A stretch of 64,000 bases of DNA from Ilumatobacter fluminis (GTDB lineage: Bacteria > Actinomycetota > Acidimicrobiia > Acidimicrobiales > Ilumatobacteraceae): assembly GCF_004364865.1 (NCBI RefSeq), contig NZ_SOAU01000001.1, positions 3,876,001 through 3,940,000 of the forward strand. Direction: 5' to 3'. Position numbers and translations under genes: made by a program. Shown here piece after piece: positions 50,953-60,264 of the stretch. The number at the start of each line of letters is the position of its first letter. Position 1 is the stretch's first letter. The notes under the pieces were generated by a model. It saw only the letters and a list, made by a program, of their open reading frames with translations. It made no database searches and was not told where the DNA came from.

Positions 50953-51308
50953 CGGGCGTCGCCCTCGCCGATCGGCGGTGCAGCGCGATGCAGGACCGCC
51001 CAGGTCGGGGCGACGTCGATGCAGCCCGGCCCCGGCGTCGCCGTTCCGTCGACGATCAGGCTCATGCCATCGACGTCACCGTCGACGGGCGGGAAGACGA
51101 CCGTGACGTCGGCGTTGGTGCCGACATTGGACGCCGCCCGCCGCGACTCGGTGACGAACCGCACCACGACGACCCCGTCGTCGACGATCACGCGTGGCCG
51201 GAGCGCGACGACATGCGATCGTCGATCGTCACCGACCGAGATCAGGTACCCGAAGGCCCGACGATCGAGTTCGTCGCTCAGTTGCGAGATCGGCACCTCG
51301 ATACTCAC
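50949..51308 (-). CDS. Small pyridoxamine-phosphate-oxidase-like protein
   Basis: The 119-residue protein is a minimal split-barrel PPOX domain: RAFGYLISVGDDRRSHVVALRPRV, VVVRFVTESRRAASNV and VTVVFPPVDGDVDGMSLIVDGTA. It is probably flavin- or F420-binding. Its stop overlaps the phosphatase start (ATGA), making a two-gene operon. The reaction is unknown. Confidence 0.78.
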   Translation of the reverse strand: MSIEVPISQLSDELDRRAFGYLISVGDDRRSHVVALRPRVIVDDGVVVVRFVTESRRAASNVGTNADVTVVFPPVDGDVDGMSLIVDGTATPGPGCIDVAPTWAVLHRAAPPIGEGDAR

Positions 51309-51331
51309 GGCGGGTCACCATAACAGGGTCA

Positions 51332-52291
51332 TTAGGACGCTGCGTCGACATCCAGGCCGAACCACGGACCGGCAGCGAGATCGGATTCGAAGATCGAACG
51401 ATCCTGCTCGTCGGCGATGGGGACGGATCGGGCTCGTCGATACACCTCCCGGGCCTCCTCGAGCCGACCGAGGCACGCGAGGGCCCGAGCACGGGCCTCG
51501 TAGACGTACGCCTGGTCGAAGTCGGCGGCGGCATCGCCGGCTCGGGTGAGATGCGCCGCCGACTGCGCGGCGTGGTGGAGGGCGACCTCACCGTGCCCGA
51601 GCGTGGCGTGGGCTCGCGACACGATCCACGAAGCGCGAGCCTGATTGACCTCGGTCGCCCCGGTCGCCCGGTGCCAGTGGTACGCCGCCGCGTACGCGCG
51701 ATGGAGCAACTCGTCGGCGTCGTCGGGCGTGTGCGAGCGACCGTCGAGCAGCTCCCAGACCGAGTTGTTGGCCGTCACCCCCTGCGCTCGGTGCCAGTTG
51801 CCCTCGATCTCACCGGCATCGACCGGACCGTCGGTGCGCTCGACCTCGGGGAGCGGCTCACCGCTCTCGAGGAACGACTTCAACGAGTCGAGGATGATCG
51901 GCCACCCGGTTCGGACGTGATCCCAGGTCGCCGGGCTGAGCGCGAGATCGCCGTGGCGCATCGTCACGTGCGTCACCGCGTCGGGCTCGGCTCCGACGTC
52001 GGACAGGGTCCACTCCACACGGCTCGGCGGTTCGTCGGCCAACTCGGACGAGAACAGCATCCGGAACGTCATGACGAGACGGTTCGGCGCATCGACCGTT
52101 TCGAGGGTGCCGTCGATGACGTCGGTGTCGTCGGCGTCGACGTAGCGGTACATCTCGCCGGGACGGAACGATGACTCGACCCGCGTCCCGAAGAAGTACC
52201 GCTCGGTCAGGTCGGGGTCGGTGAGCGCGGCCCAGACGCGTTCGCGCGACGCTCGGATCAGCCGTTCGACGAGATGGGCGCTCGCGACCAT
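51332..52291 (-). CDS. SRPBCC (AHSA1-like) domain protein with C-terminal helical region
   Basis: The 319-residue protein opens with an SRPBCC/AHSA1 domain (about 5-148): VERLIRASRERVWAALTDPDLTERYFFG, then VDAPNRLVMTFRML and a long C-terminal helix TGWPIILDSLKSFLESGE. Residues ~170-310 form a helical, TPR-like region with YHWHRATGATEVNQARASWIVSRAHATLGHGEVALHHA. The second half resembles DUF proteins of about 140 residues found alone elsewhere, so this may be a fusion of two genes. It may bind a hydrophobic ligand. Confidence 0.75.
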   Translation of the reverse strand: MVASAHLVERLIRASRERVWAALTDPDLTERYFFGTRVESSFRPGEMYRYVDADDTDVIDGTLETVDAPNRLVMTFRMLFSSELADEPPSRVEWTLSDVGAEPDAVTHVTMRHGDLALSPATWDHVRTGWPIILDSLKSFLESGEPLPEVERTDGPVDAGEIEGNWHRAQGVTANNSVWELLDGRSHTPDDADELLHRAYAAAYHWHRATGATEVNQARASWIVSRAHATLGHGEVALHHAAQSAAHLTRAGDAAADFDQAYVYEARARALACLGRLEEAREVYRRARSVPIADEQDRSIFESDLAAGPWFGLDVDAAS

Positions 52292-52378
52292 GCCACGCTG
52301 ACTACGCCACCACGACGTCGCGTGTCAAGCACTCGGGTGCCCCGAGGGAGGCAGCGACGATGCGGCGCCGCGCCGCCG

Positions 52379-53371
52379 TCAGGTCTCGTCGGCGCCGAAG
52401 CCGTCGAAGCAGTCCTGCACGTCGTCGGGGATCAGCGGCACGATCATCTCGTCGAACAACTCGTCGGAGCCGACTTCGACGGCGTCGCCATCGGTCGTGA
52501 TCGTCACCTCGCCGGTCTCACCGTTGCGCTCGATCGTGACCGCACCGTCACCGTCGCCGAGATCGACGACGATCGGACCGTCGGGGCCCATCAACACCAC
52601 GAGCCCCTCGATCTCATCGAGCACGGTGCCGATCATCTCGTCGATGTCGGCATCACCGACCGCCGCCGGCGCCGAGGCACCCTCGACGGTGAAGTCCTCG
52701 AACATCGGGAACTCACCCTCGAACTCCCCGAACAGGTCGTCGAGCGTGAAGTCGTCACCGAACAGCTCCTCCAGCGCCGGGAGTTCGCCCTCGGTCGTCC
52801 ACTCCTCGAACATCGGGAGCTCACCCTCGAACTCCCCGAACAACTCGTCGAGCGAGAAATCCTCACCCAACAGCTCCTCCAGCGCCGGGAGCTCGCCCTC
52901 GGTCGTCCACTCCTCGAACATCGGGAGCTCACCCTCGAACTCCCCGAACAACTCGTCGAGCGAGAAATCCTCACCCAACAGCTCCTCCAGCGGTGGGAGC
53001 TGGTCGAGGTCGAACTCGTCGCCGACGAACGGTGCGTCGGCCCAGTTCTCCGGGAGACCGAGACACTCGTGGAGCTCGCGCAGGTCGCCCTCGTCGAGCT
53101 GGTCGTCTTGTGCGGCGGTGCGGACCAGAGCGTCGTCGTCCTGGGCCACGAGCGGTGCCGGTGTCGTCGACGTCGCCGTCGACGATGCCGACGAGCGGTC
53201 CGACTCCCGGTCGTCCTCGGCGTCGAGCGCGGCTGCGCCCACGGCACCGACGCCCACCAGGCCCGCGCCGAGCACGGCGGCGCCGATCACCCGACCGCGT
53301 CGCCGCTTCGGCGGACGCGGCGGCTCGTACGACACGGCAGGCGTGGAGGGCGGAGCATCGAACGGGTTCAT
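52379..53371 (-). CDS. Membrane-anchored acidic repeat protein
   Basis: The 330-residue protein (ATG 53371) has a Pro-rich cytoplasmic head, Arg/Lys cluster, one helix (VIGAAVLGAGLVGVGAVGAAAL, about 29-50), a Ser/Thr/Asp linker and then three 36-residue acidic repeats (from ~125) with the core ELLGEDFSLDELFGEFEGE. A beta-rich C-terminal region follows (MIGTVLDEIEGLVVLMGPDGPIVVDLGDGDG). It is divergent from a two-component system, 104 bp away, which may regulate it. I recognise no family; the repeats could bind cations or a basic partner outside the membrane. Confidence 0.72.
   Translation of the reverse strand: MNPFDAPPSTPAVSYEPPRPPKRRRGRVIGAAVLGAGLVGVGAVGAAALDAEDDRESDRSSASSTATSTTPAPLVAQDDDALVRTAAQDDQLDEGDLRELHECLGLPENWADAPFVGDEFDLDQLPPLEELLGEDFSLDELFGEFEGELPMFEEWTTEGELPALEELLGEDFSLDELFGEFEGELPMFEEWTTEGELPALEELFGDDFTLDDLFGEFEGEFPMFEDFTVEGASAPAAVGDADIDEMIGTVLDEIEGLVVLMGPDGPIVVDLGDGDGAVTIERNGETGEVTITTDGDAVEVGSDELFDEMIVPLIPDDVQDCFDGFGADET
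52676..52999 (-). repeat. Three 108-bp tandem repeats (36-residue units)
   Basis: Units run 52999-52892, 52891-52784 and 52783-52676 on the minus strand. The first two are nearly identical in DNA; the third has diverged (for example FGDDFTLDDLFGEF). This gradient suggests recent duplication at the upstream end. Confidence 0.9.
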
Positions 53372-53475
53372 GGTGGGAGCATGCCGGGAACGCGCTGAGC
53401 GAAGCCTGAGAGCACAGCCGCCACCCGTCGACCCCGACGGCTGCATCACCACCAGCGAGCGGGCAGACTGGTGTC

Positions 53476-54159
53476 ATGCGTCTGCTGGTCGTCGACGACG
53501 AGGTCCGTCTTGCCGAATCGATCGCGCGCGCCCTGCGCGCCGAGGGGTTCGACGTCGACATGGTGCACGACGGCAACGACGCCGTCTGGCAGGCCCAGCA
53601 GGTCGACTACGCCGTGATCATCCTCGACATCATGTTGCCCGGCCTCAACGGGTTCGCCGTCTGCCGCGACCTGCGCGCCGCCGGCAACACGACACCGATC
53701 CTGATGCTCACCGCGAAGGAGGGCGAGTACGACGAGGCCGAGGCGCTCGACACCGGAGCCGACGACTATCTGCGCAAGCCGTTCTCGCTCGTCGTCCTCG
53801 TCGCGCGAATCCGCGCCCTGCTCCGACGGGGCCGGGCCGCGTCGGTCGACGAGATCACCGTCGGCGAACTGCACCTCGACCGCGGCCAGGTGTCGGCGAC
53901 GTGGGGCGACACCGACGCCGTCCAGTTGACGCCCCGCGAGTTCGCCGTCATCGACCACCTGGCGCGCCAGGCACCCGACGTCGTGACCAAGCAGGGGCTG
54001 GTCGACGCCGTGTGGGGATTCGACTTCGCCGGTGACCCGAACATCGCCGAGGTCTACGTCGGCTACCTGCGTCGCAAGCTCGGGCGCGACGTCATCCGCA
54101 CCGTTCGGCACGTCGGCTACCAGATCACCGGGGAACCCACCGAGACCGACGAGTCGTGA
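53476..54159 (+). CDS. OmpR-family response regulator
   Basis: The 227-residue protein has a receiver domain with acidic pocket (VVDDE, Asp7/Asp8), phospho-acceptor Asp51 in IILDIMLPG, Thr79 in MLTA and Lys101 in YLRKPF. A winged-helix DNA-binding domain (~130-220) contains LTPREFAVIDHLARQAPDVVTK and YVGYLRRKLG. The stop overlaps the histidine kinase start (GTGA). It is divergent from the acidic repeat protein gene, a likely target. Confidence 0.93.
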   Translation: MRLLVVDDEVRLAESIARALRAEGFDVDMVHDGNDAVWQAQQVDYAVIILDIMLPGLNGFAVCRDLRAAGNTTPILMLTAKEGEYDEAEALDTGADDYLRKPFSLVVLVARIRALLRRGRAASVDEITVGELHLDRGQVSATWGDTDAVQLTPREFAVIDHLARQAPDVVTKQGLVDAVWGFDFAGDPNIAEVYVGYLRRKLGRDVIRTVRHVGYQITGEPTETDES

Positions 54160-55826
54160 CCGAGCACGAACCCCCGAGCCGCACGATGTCCGGGTCGGTC
54201 CGGACTCGCCTCACGCTCGGCGTGTCACTGATCGTGGGCGTGATCGTCCTCTTCGCCGCGCTGATCGCCCCGACCGTCGTCGAGAACAGCCTCATCGACG
54301 ACCGACTCGACGCGCAGCGCGACCTCGAGTCGAGCGAACTCGCAGCCCGGACACCGCTCGTCGACGCCGGCCAGTTCGGCACCGCCGAGCTGACGGCGCT
54401 GTTCGGCCCCGAGATCGTCCAGCTCACCGCCGACCTCGACGCCGTCGGCGCGCTCGAACCGCTCCGGGAGGTCGACCCGGACCACAACCTGTACGTGCTG
54501 TGCGACCGGAACGTCGTCGCGATCGTCGACGACAGCGGGAAGGTTCGGGTCCAGTCGACGGTCAACCGCACCATCGACGCACCGATGGTCTCTCGCCAGC
54601 GCCTCATCCGGCTCGCTGCCGACTACGGCCTCGACGACCAGGAGCCGATCACGGTCTTCGTCGACAGCACAGCGAGCTTCGAGACGTTCCTCTACGAGCT
54701 CGCTCAACGGGTCAGCGTCGACCTCGAGGAGTACCTCGATCCGGAGGTGTTCGGCGACGCCGAGGACGGCGTGACCATCCCTCGGTACGTGTGGGAGGCC
54801 GTGCGCGGCGAACTCGACGCAGCGTCGGCGGCGGGCACCGTCGTCGCCGCCCGACCCGAGAGCATCATCGTCGAGACCCGCACCGTCGCCGGTAGTCCGA
54901 TGCTCCTCACGGCGTCGACGGACGGGATCGAGAACAGCGTTCGCCGCATCCAGGTCCTGCTCTGGCTCGCGGTCCCGGTCGTGATGGCGGCCGCTGCGCT
55001 GCTCACGTGGATGCTGGCGGGCCGGTCGCTGCGACCTGTCGCGGCGATCACCGCCCGAACCCGTGAGATCCGGTCGTCGACGTTGGGTGAACGGGTTCCG
55101 GTGCCGCGCTCCGACGACGAGATCGCCGCACTCGCGGTCGAGATGAACACGATGCTCGATCGCGTCCAACGCGAAGACGAACGGCGACGCCAGTTCGTGT
55201 CCGACGCCTCGCACGAGTTGCGCTCACCACTCGCCACGATCCGGGCGCAGGCCGAGGCGGCGCTCCCCGACACCGAACAGCACGAGCTCGCCGCCGGCAT
55301 CCTCGCCGAGGCCGAACGCATGAGTGCCCTCGTCGACGACCTGCTCGCACTCGCCCGGCACGACGAGAAGCGCACGGCGCCGAACGGTGTCGTCGATCTC
55401 GACGACATCGTCTACACCGAGGCGGCTCGCGCCCGACGAGTACCCGTCGACGTGTCCGGGGTGTCCGCCGGGCAGGTCCGGGCCCGAGCCGACGAACTCG
55501 GGCGTGTCGTCGTCCACCTGCTCGACAACGCCGCTCGACACGCCGAGTCGCGCGTCGACGTGTCGCTGGCCACCCACGACGACGGTCGAGTGACCCTCGT
55601 GGTCGACGACGACGGGCCGGGCATCCCCGTCGACCAACGCGAGCGTGTCTTCGAGCGCTTCGTGCGACTCGACGATGCCAGGGCCCGAGACGCCGGCGGC
55701 GCCGGACTCGGGCTCGCCGTCGTCGACACCGTCGTCCGGTCGGTCGGCGGTTCGATCGTCGCCGGCGAGTCGCCGCTCGGTGGTGCCCGGATGACGGCGG
55801 TGTTCCCCGACCCGACGGCCCGCTGA
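54156..55826 (+). CDS. Membrane sensor histidine kinase
   Basis: The 556-residue kinase has helices at ~20-40 and ~268-288 flanking a 225-residue extracytoplasmic sensor. A HAMP domain follows (~289-342), then HisKA with phospho-acceptor His353 in SDASHELRSPLATI, and HATPase_c with N-box DNAARHA, G1 DDDGPGIP and G2 GGAGLGLAVVDTV. GTG 54156 is used, overlapping the regulator stop; ATG 54186 is an alternative. The signal is unknown; the sensor region has no recognised domain. Confidence 0.92.
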   Translation: MTEHEPPSRTMSGSVRTRLTLGVSLIVGVIVLFAALIAPTVVENSLIDDRLDAQRDLESSELAARTPLVDAGQFGTAELTALFGPEIVQLTADLDAVGALEPLREVDPDHNLYVLCDRNVVAIVDDSGKVRVQSTVNRTIDAPMVSRQRLIRLAADYGLDDQEPITVFVDSTASFETFLYELAQRVSVDLEEYLDPEVFGDAEDGVTIPRYVWEAVRGELDAASAAGTVVAARPESIIVETRTVAGSPMLLTASTDGIENSVRRIQVLLWLAVPVVMAAAALLTWMLAGRSLRPVAAITARTREIRSSTLGERVPVPRSDDEIAALAVEMNTMLDRVQREDERRRQFVSDASHELRSPLATIRAQAEAALPDTEQHELAAGILAEAERMSALVDDLLALARHDEKRTAPNGVVDLDDIVYTEAARARRVPVDVSGVSAGQVRARADELGRVVVHLLDNAARHAESRVDVSLATHDDGRVTLVVDDDGPGIPVDQRERVFERFVRLDDARARDAGGAGLGLAVVDTVVRSVGGSIVAGESPLGGARMTAVFPDPTAR

Positions 55827-55845
55827 CAGCGGGCGCTCCCCGGCG

Positions 55846-58800
55846 TCAGGCGATCTCGGCGGGTGCTCCGAGGCGGCGAGCCACCTCACCCCAACCGGCC
55901 AGGTCGACCGAGCGGGCGGGACCGTCGCCGACTCCACCCGGGACGGAACGGACGGCCTGGCGTCCGAGAACACGCTCGACGTAGGCGGTGAGCATCACGT
56001 CGTCGATGCCGCTCACGGCGTCGATCAACCGAACGCGCCGCACCTCGCGCTCGGCGCTGGTGGCCGACGAGGCGTACCCGGCGGCCGCCGCGATCGTCCG
56101 GTCCCAGTAGCTGACCTCGCCCATCGAGTCGACCCGGTCGGCGTCGGAGCGAGCCTGGTCGTGGTCGCCGAGCATGGCCGACGCCGTCGCCCGGGCCGCC
56201 AACGCGAAGGGTGATTGCTCGACCGACACCTCGAGCAGGGTCGCCAACGCCGCCTCGGCGTCGCCGGTCAGGATCTGTCCGAACGCGCCGATCACGCGGC
56301 CCTCGTCGACGTTGGCGCCGGTCGTGTCGAGCCGGCCGACGGCCTCGCCGGCGCGGAGCAACGCCTCGTGGCCGTGCCCGAGGTGCATCGCCGTGCCCGC
56401 CGCGGCGATGCCGGGGTAGGCGAGTTCGCCGAACTTGCCCGACAGCACCATGACCTCTTCGACCGTGCGGTCGGCGTCGGCGAAACGGCCGAGCGCGACG
56501 GCGGTGCGGTTCAGCACGCCCAGCGCCTGGATCTGCCCGAACCGGTCGTCGATCTTGCGGAAGCCCGCGAGCGCCCGCTCGGCGAGCTCGTTGGCCTCGA
56601 CGATCTGGCCGCGCCACAACAGCACGCTCGCCTGCAGGTTGCGCATCATCGACGCTCCCCAGGCGTCGCTCCACTGCTTGGCGTCGTCGAGTGCTTGCGC
56701 TGCGAGCTCGAGCGCGTCGTCGTTGCGTCGAGCGAAGTGGTACACGTACGCCAGCACGCCGAGCGACCAGGAGCGTCCGCCGCGATCGCCGATCGCGTCG
56801 AAGGCCTCGATCGCCGCACGAAGGCGACGCTCGGACACCTCGTGATCGCCCGAGAGGAACGACACCCAGGCCAGGTTCTGTTGCACCCAGGCCCGACCGC
56901 GGGGGTCGTCGACCCGCTGGAAGATCGTCTCGGCCTCGCGGAGGAAGCGTTCGGCCTCGGCGAGCGAACCACCGAACATCTCGGCGAATCCACGTGCCCG
57001 CAGTGCGTCGGCGAGCCGCTGATCGTCGCCGAGGTGACGGAACGCCTCGACCGCCTTCGTGAGTTCGCGTCGAGCCGCCGGCAGCTCACCCTCCATCTGC
57101 TCGATCTGGCCGAGCAGCCGTGTCGACTCGGCGGCCACGACGTGGTCGGCGGCGAGTTCGGCCTGCGGGATCAGTTCGGCCAACGCCGCACGCGCCTCGC
57201 GGTGCATGCGAAGATCGACGAGCAGCTCGACCTGGAGCAGCGAGAGCGACCGCGACGGGGAGCCCCAACGTGGGGCCAGACGGATGGCCCGCTCGACGAC
57301 TTCGAGCCCGCGGCGCGCCGCACCTTGACGCTGCCACTGGCGAGCGGCCTGGTCGAGCCACTCGACCGCCAGTGACGAGGCATCGGTCGGCACACCGTCG
57401 ATCGGTCCGAGTTCGGACTGGATCTCGGCGGCCGACGCCATGTGGTGGGCACGTCGGTCGACCGATGTCGGCTCGTATTCGGCGAGATAGTTCGCGACGC
57501 CGGCGTGGCGCTGGGCGCGCACCTGCTTGGTGAGGGTCTGGTAGGCGACCTCACGCACGACGTCGCTCCGAAAGCGCCAGCCCCGATGGTCTCGAACGAG
57601 CAGACCCAGTTCGGCCAGGCTGCGGAACGCAGCCGGGTCGTACGTCTGCCCGAGGTGTTCGGCGAAACGTCGGAGCGCACCGGCGCGACCCTCGTTGCCG
57701 ATGATGGCCGCGTTGTCGATGATCTCGCGTTGGGCGGGCGACAGCTGGTCGAGTTGGGCGGCGATCAACGCTCGGAGCGAGCCCGGCATCTCGTCGGTCG
57801 CCGACGCGTCGTCGGCGGTGAGCCGGGTCAACTCGATCAGGAACAGCGGGTTCCCGCCGCTCCGGGCCGAGATCGCCGTGACCATCGAGGCGGGTAGCTC
57901 GCGGCCGGCGACCTCGCGGACCAGCTCGGCGGCGTCGGCGTCGGGAAGTGGCTCCAGCGAGAGGTGCAGCGACATCGCGGGGTCGGCCGGCGGCGGCCAG
58001 CCATCGGTGGTCTCGGCGTCGGGGCGGAACGTCGTGGCGATCAGCACCGGCAGACCGGCGAGCTGACGGGCCAACGACTCGAGCAGGTCGAGCAATGCCG
58101 GGGCGGCCCACTGCACGTCGTCGACCCAGATCACCACCGGACCGCGCTCGGCGCGGCGACGGATGCCGCCGACCATCCCGGCGACGATCGCGTCACGAAG
58201 CGCTATCGGGCCGAGCGCGTCGAGCGCTGACGGCTGGCCGAGCAGGTGCAGCACGAACTCGACGAACCGACCGAACTGGGGTGTCCCGGGGGCCAGCTCG
58301 TCGAACGGGGTGAGCCGGGCCACGATCCGCTCTCGGAGATCGGGGCCTTCACCGAGTCGGTCGAGACCCAGTTGTTCGAGCACGCTGGCCGCGACCGGCC
58401 ACCAGAGGTTCGTCTCGCCGTACGGCGCGCACGCCCCTTCGAGCAGCAGCGTCTCCGGCCGTTCGGCGAGCAGGGTGTTCACCGCTTCGGAGATCAGGCG
58501 CGACTTGCCGATGCCGGCTTCGCCCGAGACGGCCACGATCGCACCGCGGCCCGAGCGCACCGTGCGCAGCATCGCGTCGAGGATGGCCCGCTCGGCGGTA
58601 CGCCCGACGAACGGGACGTCGCTCGCCCAGCGACGGCGCGGGCGAGATCGTTCGACGGCGAGCACCTGCCACGCCTCGGTCACCCCGGCGCGTCCGCGGA
58701 GCTGGACCGGGTCGACCGATTCGAACCGCAACGCCGGCGAACACAGCGCCTTGGTGTCGGCGCCGACGAGCACCCCGTCGGCGGGAGCGGCGCTCTGCAG

Positions 58801-59454
58801 ACGTGCGGCGATGTTGACCACGTCGCCCATGGCCGTGTAGTCGGTGCCGGCGAGCGTGCCGACCAACACCTCACCGGTGTTGATACCGATCCGCATACGG
58901 AGGTCGTCGGCCGGGTGCTCGTCGCGGAAGGTGTGCAGGGTGTGCTGCATCGTCAGTCCGGCTCGCACGGCACGGTCGGCGTCGTCCTCGTGCGCGATCG
59001 GCGCGCCGAACAGGGCGACGATGCCGTCGCCGAGCAGCTTGTCGACCACGCCGCCGTACGACTCGACGTCGCGCACGAGGAGCTCGAAGGCGGCGTCGAC
59101 CAGCCGCTTGACCTGCTCGGGGTCGCGGTGTTCGGCCATGGTGGTGAACCCGACGACGTCGGCGAACAGGACCGTGACGACCCGACGTTCTTCGAGCCCG
59201 GCCACCTCCACGTGCGCGCCCTGGGGCGCCCCACAGGTGGGGCAGAACCGCGCCCCCTCCGGGAGCGCGCACGCACACTGCTCACACAACGCCAAGAACC
59301 CCGATCGTACTGGGGTGACGGCGTCGGAGACTTGCCAGATGATGGCGTCGGAGACTTGCCAGATGACGGCGTCGGAGACGTGTCGGATCATGGCGTCGCG
59401 AACCGGCCGGATGATCGTCTCGCCGACGAGGTCATCCTGGAGTGCGAGGCCCAT
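55846..59454 (-). CDS. Class III nucleotidyl cyclase fused to AAA/STAND ATPase and TPR region
   Basis: The 1202-residue protein carries a zinc-ribbon (CEQC 57-60, CPTC 71-74). A class III cyclase domain (~90-265) keeps its metal residues Asp99 (LFADVVGFT) and Asp143 (LLGDGIVALFG) and the AMGDVVNIAARLQS motif, so it is probably active. An AAA/STAND ATPase follows, with Walker A SGEAGIGKSR (~315) and Walker B VVIWVDDVQW. About 500 residues of TPR-like helices form the C-terminus. The first ~50 residues are encoded by tandem 24-bp DNA and may not be translated; a TTG in front of the zinc-ribbon is a possible start. It is divergent from the ABC exporter genes. Confidence 0.85.
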   Translation of the reverse strand: MGLALQDDLVGETIIRPVRDAMIRHVSDAVIWQVSDAIIWQVSDAVTPVRSGFLALCEQCACALPEGARFCPTCGAPQGAHVEVAGLEERRVVTVLFADVVGFTTMAEHRDPEQVKRLVDAAFELLVRDVESYGGVVDKLLGDGIVALFGAPIAHEDDADRAVRAGLTMQHTLHTFRDEHPADDLRMRIGINTGEVLVGTLAGTDYTAMGDVVNIAARLQSAAPADGVLVGADTKALCSPALRFESVDPVQLRGRAGVTEAWQVLAVERSRPRRRWASDVPFVGRTAERAILDAMLRTVRSGRGAIVAVSGEAGIGKSRLISEAVNTLLAERPETLLLEGACAPYGETNLWWPVAASVLEQLGLDRLGEGPDLRERIVARLTPFDELAPGTPQFGRFVEFVLHLLGQPSALDALGPIALRDAIVAGMVGGIRRRAERGPVVIWVDDVQWAAPALLDLLESLARQLAGLPVLIATTFRPDAETTDGWPPPADPAMSLHLSLEPLPDADAAELVREVAGRELPASMVTAISARSGGNPLFLIELTRLTADDASATDEMPGSLRALIAAQLDQLSPAQREIIDNAAIIGNEGRAGALRRFAEHLGQTYDPAAFRSLAELGLLVRDHRGWRFRSDVVREVAYQTLTKQVRAQRHAGVANYLAEYEPTSVDRRAHHMASAAEIQSELGPIDGVPTDASSLAVEWLDQAARQWQRQGAARRGLEVVERAIRLAPRWGSPSRSLSLLQVELLVDLRMHREARAALAELIPQAELAADHVVAAESTRLLGQIEQMEGELPAARRELTKAVEAFRHLGDDQRLADALRARGFAEMFGGSLAEAERFLREAETIFQRVDDPRGRAWVQQNLAWVSFLSGDHEVSERRLRAAIEAFDAIGDRGGRSWSLGVLAYVYHFARRNDDALELAAQALDDAKQWSDAWGASMMRNLQASVLLWRGQIVEANELAERALAGFRKIDDRFGQIQALGVLNRTAVALGRFADADRTVEEVMVLSGKFGELAYPGIAAAGTAMHLGHGHEALLRAGEAVGRLDTTGANVDEGRVIGAFGQILTGDAEAALATLLEVSVEQSPFALAARATASAMLGDHDQARSDADRVDSMGEVSYWDRTIAAAAGYASSATSAEREVRRVRLIDAVSGIDDVMLTAYVERVLGRQAVRSVPGGVGDGPARSVDLAGWGEVARRLGAPAEIA
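59317..59412. repeat. Four 24-bp tandem repeats upstream of cyclase zinc-ribbon
   Basis: Units 59317-59340, 59341-59364, 59365-59388 and 59389-59412 share the core TGGCGTCGGAGA or CGGCGTCGGAGA. Units 1 and 2 differ at one base; units 3 and 4 have diverged. Read in the cyclase frame they encode VSDA-IWQ-type repeats. Confidence 0.85.
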
Positions 59455-59504
59455 CGTCCGAAAGGTGGATGGCGGCCCGGCCCGGGCGCGTCAGACTGGT
59501 GGCC

Positions 59505-60263
59505 ATGTCCGAGATGATGGCTCCTCCCCCGCCGACCGTCGCCGCTGCTGCCGGCGTGATCGACGCCCGCAAGTCGTACGGCGTCGGCGACGCCGCCGTG
59601 AACGCCCTCGACGGGGTCGACGTCCGGTTCGAGCCGGGCAAGTTCACGGCGATCATGGGCCCGTCCGGTTCCGGCAAATCGACCCTGCTGCACTGCCTCG
59701 CGGGTCTCGACGCCCTCACGTCGGGTGCGGTGTTCATCGGTGAGACGTACCTGGCCGAACTGAACGACAAGGAACTCACCGAGCTGCGTCGCAGCCAGGT
59801 CGGCTTCGTCTTCCAGTCGTTCAACCTGATCCCGACGCTGACGGCGAAGGAGAACATCGTCCTGCCGCTGGCCCTCGGCGGCCAGGAGGGCGACGAGGCC
59901 TGGATCGACCGCGTCATCGACACCGTCGGCCTCCGCGACCGCCTGTCGCACCGGCCGAGTGAGCTGTCGGGCGGCCAGCAGCAGCGCGTCGCCGTCGCGC
60001 GCGCTCTGGCGACCCGCCCGACGATCATCTTCGCCGACGAACCGACCGGCAACCTCGACTCGAACTCCGGCACCGAGATCCTGCAATTCATGCGCGACGC
60101 GGTCGACGAGTTCGGCCAGACGATCGTGATGGTGACCCACGATCCGTACGCGGCGTCGTACGCCGACCGGGCCGTGTTCCTCGCCGACGGCAAGGTCGTC
60201 GGCGATCTCGCGTCGCCGACGCGCGACACGATCATGGAACAGATGGCGTCGCTGGGGCACTGA
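59505..60263 (+). CDS. MacB/LolD-type ABC transporter ATP-binding protein
   Basis: The 252-residue ATPase has Walker A GPSGSGKST, Q-loop FVFQSFNLIPTLTAKEN (typical of the MacB/LolD/FtsE group), signature LSGGQQQRVAVARAL, Walker B IIFADEPTGNLD and H-loop VTHDP. I start at ATG 59505; an upstream ATG at 59442 adds an unlikely basic segment. One base separates it from the permease gene, so they form a two-gene transporter for export or lipoprotein-type substrates rather than import. Confidence 0.9.
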   Translation: MSEMMAPPPPTVAAAAGVIDARKSYGVGDAAVNALDGVDVRFEPGKFTAIMGPSGSGKSTLLHCLAGLDALTSGAVFIGETYLAELNDKELTELRRSQVGFVFQSFNLIPTLTAKENIVLPLALGGQEGDEAWIDRVIDTVGLRDRLSHRPSELSGGQQQRVAVARALATRPTIIFADEPTGNLDSNSGTEILQFMRDAVDEFGQTIVMVTHDPYAASYADRAVFLADGKVVGDLASPTRDTIMEQMASLGH

Positions 60264-60264
60264 G

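Noticed and set aside
59317-59412. 24-bp repeats as a CRISPR remnant
   Set aside because: There are no spacers, only four units, and no cas genes nearby.
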